Assembly: GCA_964545715.1 (NCBI GenBank)
Contig: CAZJHX010000039.1
Coordinates: 6,678 to 70,677, forward strand
Source of the DNA: CAZJHX01 sp964545715
GTDB lineage: Bacteria; Myxococcota_A; UBA9042; GCA-2863065
Reading direction: 5' to 3'
Length of the DNA: 64,000 nt
Numbering within the stretch: the first letter of the stretch is position 1; each line of letters starts with the position of its first letter. Positions 58,684-64,000 of the stretch are shown here, piece by piece. The notes below the pieces were generated by a model. That model ran no database searches. It was given only the letters and a program-made list of their open reading frames with translations, and was not told the DNA's origin. Made by a program: the position numbers and the translations under genes.

Positions 58684-59526
58684 ATGACATCCTGGTGGGA
58701 CAAGACGGAGCTGGGGGCCACGGGCCTGAAGATCAGCCGAATCGGGCTCGGCTCGGCGTACGGACTGAGCCAAAGCGACGTGGAGTACGCCCACGAGCGC
58801 GGCCTCAACTTCTACATGTGGGGCTCGGTGCGCAGACCCGCCTTCGGCCGCGGCGTGCGCGCGATCTGCCAAAAGGACCGCGACTGTGCCGTCGTCGCGC
58901 TGCAGACCTACGACCGCTCCAAAATCTTGATGAAGCCGATGTTGTGCAAGGGCCTGCGCGAGCTGCGCATCGACTACGCCGACATCCTGATCCTGTCGTG
59001 GTGGAACAAGATGCCCAGCGAGCGCATCAAAGACGCCGCGCGTCGCCTCAAGGATCAGGGGCTGGTCAAGCACATCGCCGTGTCCTGCCACGAGCGCACG
59101 ACGTTTGAGCACTTCATCAACGATCCGTACTTTGAGGCGATCTGGGTGCGCTACAACGCGGCCCACCCCGGCGCCGAGACGGACACCTTCCCCCACCTGG
59201 GCGACTCCGGCACCGGCGTCGTCGGCTACACCGGCACGCGCTGGGCCTCGCTGCTGAAGCCCGAGCTGACGCCACCGGGCGATCAGACCCCACGCGGCTC
59301 AGACTGCTACCGCTTTCAGCTGAACAACCCGCACGTCCACGCCGCCATCAGCGGCCCCGCCAACCGGCTGCAGCTGGACGAGGCGATGGCAGCCCTGGAC
59401 CGCGGCCCGCTCAGCGCGGAAGAGGACGAGTGGATACGCCGCGTCGGACGCCACGTAAAGCTCAAAACCGGCAAACGCGCGATGGAGGTCATCGACGACG
59501 CGGCCGGCGCGCGAACGCACACGTAA
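58684..59526 (+). CDS. aldo/keto-reductase-fold protein without the catalytic tetrad
   Basis: 280 residues. The overall pattern is an AKR TIM barrel: 'ELGATGLKISRIGLGSAYGL', 'DVEYAHERGLNFYMWGS', 'LCKGLRELRIDYADILIL', 'RLKDQGLVKHIAVSCHERTT'. The residues normally needed are changed. The usual 'DTAxxYG' region reads 'FYMWGS', the strand that should carry the Lys reads 'VVALQTYDRS', and the catalytic His of 'LxxHxPD' is replaced by S105 ('LILSWWN'). It is probably not a standard NADPH reductase; a related Fe-S-linked AKR subfamily or a binding role are options. The gene stands alone. Confidence 0.75.
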   Translation: MTSWWDKTELGATGLKISRIGLGSAYGLSQSDVEYAHERGLNFYMWGSVRRPAFGRGVRAICQKDRDCAVVALQTYDRSKILMKPMLCKGLRELRIDYADILILSWWNKMPSERIKDAARRLKDQGLVKHIAVSCHERTTFEHFINDPYFEAIWVRYNAAHPGAETDTFPHLGDSGTGVVGYTGTRWASLLKPELTPPGDQTPRGSDCYRFQLNNPHVHAAISGPANRLQLDEAMAALDRGPLSAEEDEWIRRVGRHVKLKTGKRAMEVIDDAAGARTHT

Positions 59527-59908
59527 GCGCCAGATCTCACCTGTTGTGCCGGGAGTGACCTGCTTGGCTCAGCGGCGGCGCAAGCCATCAGTGAAACCCG
59601 TTGGCTTGCAAGGGCGATTCACTTAGCCCTGAAAGCGCGAAACTGAACGGCCGTTGACGGGAAAACCCCCTCAGACCGTTGGAATCACAAGTTAATTCTT
59701 TACACGGCTCAGTGAAAAAAAAACATTGATCCGCGAAGTTGCGTTGCTTCATAGTCATGATCGGGCGCTGGACGCACCCATTTTTCCAGACAAAGAGACG
59801 CCGCCTGCGCGTGGTTGGACCCGGACGGTCCATCCAGCGCCGTCCTGCGTCTCATCGCTGCGAGGAGGATAGCCGGAAGGTGCTGCGCACGATGCGGAGG
59901 CCAGGGTT
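59527..59908. other. 382-base gene-free stretch with AT-rich core
   Basis: No credible gene is seen. GCAAGCCA (59580-59587) and TGGCTTGC (59602-59609) form a perfect 8-bp dyad with a 14-base loop and no T run. An AT-rich part (about 59690-59760) includes a run of nine A after CTCAGTG, unlike the surrounding sequence. CAGTGAAA occurs twice (59590 and 59711 areas). It probably holds the promoter region of the ParB-like operon and may mark an island boundary. No attachment-site duplicate could be found in the window. Confidence 0.5.
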
Positions 59909-60709
59909 ATGCCGGAGTACACGAAACATCCGCTGGGCCACGGATTGCTGGTCGCGTTCGAGCACATCGCGCTCAATGACGGCACGTTTCAGCATCGCGC
60001 TGAATTGCGCGTGGCCTCGCTCGTGAAGCAGATTCAGCAGAACGGGCAGCTGGTCCCCGTCCTGTTGCGTCCCCGACCAGATGGCAGGCTTCAGCTGGTA
60101 TCGGGCGCTCGGCGCGTCGAGGCCTTGCGTACTCTGGGCCGGCGGTCCGTTCTTGCGGTGGTGAGGGAGCTGGACGACGAGGAGGCCTTCGCCGCGTCGG
60201 TCCGAGATAACGTCGAGCGACAGTCGCTATCCGACATCGATGTCGGCCGCGCGATACTGGCATATCAGGCGACCCATCCAGATGTGACGGTAGCCCGGCT
60301 GACGACCGTCTTTGGGATGCAAGAGCGCAAGCTGCAGCGGCTGAAACAGTTGACGGTGCTGCCCGACCCGCTCAAGGGCGCGCTGCGAGACGGCAAGGTA
60401 TCGACAGCGCAAGCCATCCGGCTCAAACAGCTGCTTGGGGCCGATCTCACCGACGAACAAGTGCGCTACTGGGTTGGTCGGATCGACCGAGAGGACCTTA
60501 CCGTCTCGGGACTGGTCAAGGCGGTGAAGGTGCAACGGTTCCAGGCCCGCGATTGGCAGGGGCCGGCCAGGTTTGTCGATACCGCTCGCGAACACACGCT
60601 GAGGTTTCGCCCGGTCGTCTATGACCTCAACCGGCTGCCGCACAAGGGTCGCATCCGACTGGCGGACGAACTCCGGCGCATTGCGGGCGTGCTGGAGGGC
60701 ACCGCGTGA
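59909..60709 (+). CDS. ParB/Spo0J-family protein (solitary)
   Basis: 266 residues. The N-terminal ParB domain has box I 'LVKQIQQNGQLVPVLLRP' and box II 'LVSGARRVEALRTLG' (the GERR-type CTP-binding motif, here GARR), then 'VRDNVERQSLSDIDVGRAI'. A helix-turn-helix KorB/Noc-like segment follows ('VARLTTVFGMQERKLQRLKQ', 'LRDGKVSTAQAIRLKQL'). The C-terminal ~90 residues are not typical of chromosomal ParB. No parA is adjacent. Instead the stop overlaps a glycosyltransferase start (GTGA), so the protein may be a local DNA-binding regulator or an element-borne partition factor rather than the chromosomal one. Confidence 0.85.
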   Translation: MPEYTKHPLGHGLLVAFEHIALNDGTFQHRAELRVASLVKQIQQNGQLVPVLLRPRPDGRLQLVSGARRVEALRTLGRRSVLAVVRELDDEEAFAASVRDNVERQSLSDIDVGRAILAYQATHPDVTVARLTTVFGMQERKLQRLKQLTVLPDPLKGALRDGKVSTAQAIRLKQLLGADLTDEQVRYWVGRIDREDLTVSGLVKAVKVQRFQARDWQGPARFVDTAREHTLRFRPVVYDLNRLPHKGRIRLADELRRIAGVLEGTA

Positions 60710-61512
60710 CGGAGGATTGTGCAGCCAGGGCAGCCGACATCGATGTCGGCAGCGTCGCAGGCGCACGATCTGTGTCCGTAATGATCCCGGCCTACCGCGC
60801 CGGGCGGTGGATTGCAGGCGCCGTGAACTCAGTCCTGGCGCAACAGCTTCCTGCGGGGTGGACGTTGGAGGTGCTGGTGGGCGTCGACGCGTGTCCAGAG
60901 ACGTTCGAAGCCGCAAGAACCATCGAGGATCCACGAGTGCGACTCTTCGAGATGGCGTCCAATGTCGGGCCATACGTTGTGCTGAACACGCTGTGCGACC
61001 ACGTGGCCGGCGACTACATGACCTTTCATGGCGCTGACGACGAGATGGTGGGTGGGCGTCTCACGGCCATGCTGGCGCTGTTGACCGAGTGGCCGGCCGG
61101 CGAAGCGATTGCGGGCACCTGGTTTGTCGACACGAACGAAGCTCTTCAACCGCTGCGATGGCATCGGAGCCCGGCCGATGGCGCGATCATGATCCACCGC
61201 CGGCTCATCGAGCGCATCGGCGGGTTTCGCGCGTGGCGCTGTGCCGCGGACACGGATTTTGTCATCCGGGCCCTGGCCCTGGGCGTCGAGCCGGTGACCG
61301 TCGATCAGTTCTTGTTGTTGCGCAGGTGCCACGCGCAGCAGCTGACGGCCGCGGGCACTACGGGTCACTTCAGCGCCCTACGCGCCGAGTATCGGGCCGA
61401 GATCCAAACGCAGATCGATCGCCTGAGAGCGGGGCATCCGCCGGACGTTGTCCAGCGCTGTACGGCGCCGGTTGCACGCATGATCCAACGGGCCGCTTCG
61501 TGTGCGGAATAG
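60706..61512 (+). CDS. family 2 glycosyltransferase
   Basis: 268 residues from the GTG at 60706. GT-A fold motifs: 'SVSVMIPAYRAGRWIAGAVNSVL' region, 'LEVLVGVDACPETF', and the metal/nucleotide-sugar motif 'DYMTFHGADDEMV' (DxD-like ADD). 'IMIHRRLIERIGGFRAWRCA' is the usual acceptor-side motif with a following Asp ('ADTDFVIRAL'). It transfers a sugar from a nucleotide donor, probably in surface polysaccharide or glycan assembly. Overlaps the ParB-like gene by 4 bases and the amidotransferase gene by 13. Confidence 0.88.
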   Translation: MTEDCAARAADIDVGSVAGARSVSVMIPAYRAGRWIAGAVNSVLAQQLPAGWTLEVLVGVDACPETFEAARTIEDPRVRLFEMASNVGPYVVLNTLCDHVAGDYMTFHGADDEMVGGRLTAMLALLTEWPAGEAIAGTWFVDTNEALQPLRWHRSPADGAIMIHRRLIERIGGFRAWRCAADTDFVIRALALGVEPVTVDQFLLLRRCHAQQLTAAGTTGHFSALRAEYRAEIQTQIDRLRAGHPPDVVQRCTAPVARMIQRAASCAE

Positions 61513-63137
61513 GCGGCGTCGCGGGCGGCGATCCCGCAACGGCCCAGGCGATCGCGCTGCGGATCAACGCGGCCCAGGCCAAGCGCGGGCCGGATGGGGC
61601 CGGGATCTGGGCATCAACCGAAGTGACGCTTGCGCACACGCGCTTGGCCGTGCTGGATTTGTCAGCGGCCGGCGCTCAGCCGATGGTCCGGCCAACGTGG
61701 GCTCTGACCTACAACGGCGAGATCTACAATCACGGCGAGCTGCGGGCGGAGCTTCGGGCCGCCGGCCACCGTTTTCGCGGCACCAGTGACACCGAGACGC
61801 TGCTTGTGGCGCTGGAGCGGTTCGGTCTGGACCGCACGTTGGAGCGGATCAACGGCATGTTTGCGTTTGCCGCCTGGCATCGGCCCAGCCGCACACTGCA
61901 CCTGGTACGCGACCGGCTGGGGATCAAGCCGCTGTGCTGGTACGCCGCTGACCAGTCACTCGTATTCGCGTCCAACCCGGCCGCGATCGTCGCGGCGGTG
62001 GACACTCACTGGTCCGTAGATCGGCACGCCATCGTTCGATACCTGCACCTTGGGGCGCCCTATGGAGACGACACGTTGTTTGCGGGTGTGTCGCGCATAC
62101 CGCCGGCCACTGTGCTGACCTGGAAGGACGGCGTCACATCGCAGCGGCAGTACTGGACGCCACAACCGAGAGACGAGCCGCTGGACGAGCTGTTGACTGA
62201 CGCGGTGCGCATGCGACTGATGAGCGACGTCCCGCTGTGCATCCTGCTCAGCGGTGGCGTAGATTCGACGTTGCTGGCCAAATTGGCGGACCGGGGTGGC
62301 GTCACGGCTGTGCACCTGGACAACGGTAAGGAGCGTCAGTACGCCCAGCGAGCCGCCGAGGCCTATGGGCTGCGTTTTGAGGTGGTCTCTCCGGATGGCG
62401 GCACGATCGACACACTGATGACCGAGTACGTGGACTTCACCGGGGAACCCAGCATGGCGGCGGCGATCCCCGCAATGGCGTGCCGAGCGTTGCGGCGCCA
62501 CGCCGTAGTAGCGCTGAGCGCCAATGGCGCCGATGAGCTCTTCTTGGGGTATCCGCGCACGCTCAGCCGTCTGCAGGCTCTTCACATTTTTCGCGCGCGC
62601 CTGCCCCTGACCGCCCGGTACGACCGCCTCGTTCACCTGCCTGACGAGTTTCGGTTCGTACTTGCGGGGTTCGCCTCGGACACCGGCGCGCCGGCGCAGT
62701 GGTTCGAGCTCAATACCTATATTCGATACGACCTCAATCCCGTGCTGGACTACGCCGGCATGATGTCCAGCGTCGAGGTGCGCGTGCCATTTCTCGACCA
62801 CCGCGTTGTCGAGCGTGCGCTGACCCTCAAGGTGGCCGACAAAATCGATCGGTCGATCGGCGACGTAGAGCAAGGACGCAAGGCGCCGCTGAAGCGCCTG
62901 CTGGGCGACGTCCGCCAGCTGTGGGATCGCAAGAAGCTGGGCTTCTCAATGCCGGCTGGACTGACACAGACCACGCGCGACCAAGCGGTAGCGGCATTCT
63001 TGAAGCGAGGCGTTTTGACCACGATTGGCGGCTCGGGCCCCTACGCCGCACGAGACGCGATCTATCTGCGCAACAGCGCTTGGAGCTTGGAACACTGGTT
63101 CCGCCGCTGGGTGGACAGCGGCCGGGTCGCTGCATGA
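61500..63137 (+). CDS. asparagine synthase (glutamine-hydrolysing)-like amidotransferase
   Basis: 545 residues from the GTG at 61500, which gives 'MCGIGGVAG', so Cys2 becomes the N-terminal glutaminase nucleophile after Met removal; this decides the start. Glutaminase signatures: 'AKRGPDGAGIW', 'LTYNGEIYNHGELR', 'GTSDTETLLVAL', 'RDRLGIKPL'. The synthetase domain has the pyrophosphate loop 'ILLSGGVDSTLLA' and 'SANGADELFLGYPRT'. Members in polysaccharide loci often amidate sugar carboxylates rather than aspartate, and the two flanking glycosyltransferase-type genes make that likely here. Its stop overlaps the next start (ATGA). Confidence 0.9.
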   Translation: MCGIGGVAGGDPATAQAIALRINAAQAKRGPDGAGIWASTEVTLAHTRLAVLDLSAAGAQPMVRPTWALTYNGEIYNHGELRAELRAAGHRFRGTSDTETLLVALERFGLDRTLERINGMFAFAAWHRPSRTLHLVRDRLGIKPLCWYAADQSLVFASNPAAIVAAVDTHWSVDRHAIVRYLHLGAPYGDDTLFAGVSRIPPATVLTWKDGVTSQRQYWTPQPRDEPLDELLTDAVRMRLMSDVPLCILLSGGVDSTLLAKLADRGGVTAVHLDNGKERQYAQRAAEAYGLRFEVVSPDGGTIDTLMTEYVDFTGEPSMAAAIPAMACRALRRHAVVALSANGADELFLGYPRTLSRLQALHIFRARLPLTARYDRLVHLPDEFRFVLAGFASDTGAPAQWFELNTYIRYDLNPVLDYAGMMSSVEVRVPFLDHRVVERALTLKVADKIDRSIGDVEQGRKAPLKRLLGDVRQLWDRKKLGFSMPAGLTQTTRDQAVAAFLKRGVLTTIGGSGPYAARDAIYLRNSAWSLEHWFRRWVDSGRVAA

Positions 63138-63886
63138 CTCAGCGCCCTTCTATCGCCCTGCTGACCTGCCTGTGGCGCCGTTGGCCTCTCACCGGCCTGG
63201 TTCTGGCTCACTACGCTGATCTGCGCGAGTCGATGGCCGATCGCCTGACGTTGGAGCTTGTGTGCGTCGGCTCTGAGGGCGATGTGTCCAGGACCGCTGC
63301 TGAAGCCGCGGGTGCGCACTACCTGGAACATGACAACCTGCCTCTGGGGGCCAAGTTCAATGCCGGGCTGACACTGGCGCGCTCGCTTGAAACCGAGGCC
63401 GTCCTCATCGCTGGGTCCGACGACCTGGCGGATGTCCAGTTGCTCGAACGCTATCGCTGCGGATTGGTTGAAGGCGCCAGATTCATGGGACTGCGCGATA
63501 TGTACTTTCTGGATCTGCGCACGCGCCGACTGTGCTTTTGGCCGGGTCATAAGCCCGGGCCGCGCTACGGCGACACGCTGGGCTTCGGCCGTCTCATTCA
63601 TCGCGAGCTACTCGACACGCTCGACTGGCAACTGTGGGACGACGCATTGTCAAAGGGCTTGGACGCCAGCATGTCGGCTCGCCTTCAGCCCCATCTGTAT
63701 GACTGGGCGCGCTTCCCATCGCGCACGTTGCGCTGTATGGAGGACTCGGTAGTGGCCGTGGGTGTGAAGTCCGATACGAACATCTGGACTTTCGACCAGG
63801 TCGCTGCCGTGACGAGACCGCGGCGGTTGGACGCGATGCCGTTCATCCGGAACCACTTTCCGAGCTTGGAAGCTCTGCTCGTGTGA
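63134..63886 (+). CDS. glycosyltransferase-like protein
   Basis: 250 residues from the ATG at 63134, overlapping the amidotransferase stop. The N-terminal part reads as a nucleotide-sugar-binding Rossmann/GT-A fold ('SIALLTCLWRRWPLTGLVL', 'LELVCVGSEGD') with a central 'VLIAGSDDLAD' DD motif and 'GARFMGLRDMYFLDLRTRRL' resembling phage and capsule GT-A proteins. The C-terminus ('DALSKGLDASMSARL', 'VGVKSDTNIWTFDQV') is less clear. It completes a four-gene overlapping set; donor and acceptor are unknown. Confidence 0.72.
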   Translation: MTQRPSIALLTCLWRRWPLTGLVLAHYADLRESMADRLTLELVCVGSEGDVSRTAAEAAGAHYLEHDNLPLGAKFNAGLTLARSLETEAVLIAGSDDLADVQLLERYRCGLVEGARFMGLRDMYFLDLRTRRLCFWPGHKPGPRYGDTLGFGRLIHRELLDTLDWQLWDDALSKGLDASMSARLQPHLYDWARFPSRTLRCMEDSVVAVGVKSDTNIWTFDQVAAVTRPRRLDAMPFIRNHFPSLEALLV

Positions 63887-64000
63887 GGGCAGGCCAGCCG
63901 CCTTTCCCGGCGGAGCCGCGAACGGCAAAACGGGTTTTCTCAAAGGCGCTGGAAAGCGCGCGTAATTCCTGCCGCTTGGCCATATGTGCTGTTCCAACAG
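63887..64000. other. non-coding right edge
   Basis: The last 114 bases after the glycosyltransferase-like stop show no gene start or RNA gene that I can support. The stretch GGAGCCGCGAACGGC has a weak self-complementarity only. Confidence 0.4.

Noticed and set aside
61089..61499. Upstream extension of the amidotransferase frame
   Set aside because: It overlaps the glycosyltransferase gene and would bury Cys2, which must be N-terminal.

Overview
GC-rich bacterial window (63,999+ bases of almost continuous genes, no rRNA, tRNA, CRISPR array or insertion sequence seen). The gene set points to a delta-proteobacterium-like predator/social lineage (Myxococcota, Bradymonadota or a close relative; this is inference). 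The signs are: about fifteen lipoproteins with Asp/Thr/Pro-rich linkers after the acylated Cys, MopE-type 'DNDCDG' metal-binding repeats, thrombospondin-3 repeats, myxo-type C-terminal sorting tails (Gly/Cys motif, hydrophobic helix, basic end), two AgmX/PglI C-terminal-domain proteins, FIST and TraB proteins, and a steroid 5-alpha-reductase-like protein.

Layout. 1-9.6 kb: end of an RHS-like/PDZ protein, two cell-surface proteins whose 3' ends overlap, then a run of close genes: beta-propeller lipoprotein, PHM-like copper monooxygenase, small membrane protein, DgoK-type sugar kinase. 9.6-15.2 kb: an AgmX-like membrane protein divergent from cydA-cydB-VWA, three genes joined by ATGA overlaps. 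15.3-27.1 kb: TPR protein, a 1300-residue Cys-rich MopE-type lipoprotein, an SDR, a degenerate receiver-domain protein behind a dyad-rich leader, a tandem-FKBP lipoprotein and two small operons of Cys-rich or lectin-like surface proteins. 27.2-31.4 kb: histidine kinase, OmpR-type regulator, DUF3108 protein, LPP20-like lipoprotein and aat. 31.4-38.1 kb: two CBS proteins, a coupled FIST/thioredoxin-like/metallopeptidase set, and a minus-strand set of SDR-type 3-beta-HSD-like enzyme, 5-alpha-reductase-like enzyme and TraB protein.

38.2-52.9 kb is the most unusual part: two tandem paralogous giant lipoproteins (2909 and 1935 residues) made of paired 8-Cys/3-His units that I do not recognise as a named family, mixed with PPC-like beta domains and each carrying a cupredoxin domain. 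They are followed by a sarcosine-oxidase-like gene that is broken twice in its FAD-binding N-terminus.

54-59.5 kb: lectin-like lipoprotein, second AgmX-domain protein, long-chain acyl-CoA ligase, coiled-coil protein and an aldo/keto-reductase-fold protein lacking the catalytic tetrad. After the only gene-free stretch over 300 bases (59.5-59.9 kb, partly AT-rich) comes a four-gene overlapping set: ParB-like protein, GT2 glycosyltransferase, asparagine-synthase-like amidotransferase and a second glycosyltransferase-like protein, likely a surface-polysaccharide or mobile island that continues past the window.

How parts fit: the main theme is building and decorating the cell surface. A secondary theme is copper: a PHM-type enzyme, MopE-type motifs and two cupredoxin domains, next to a copper-independent cytochrome bd oxidase. 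The copper link is a hypothesis from domain content only.
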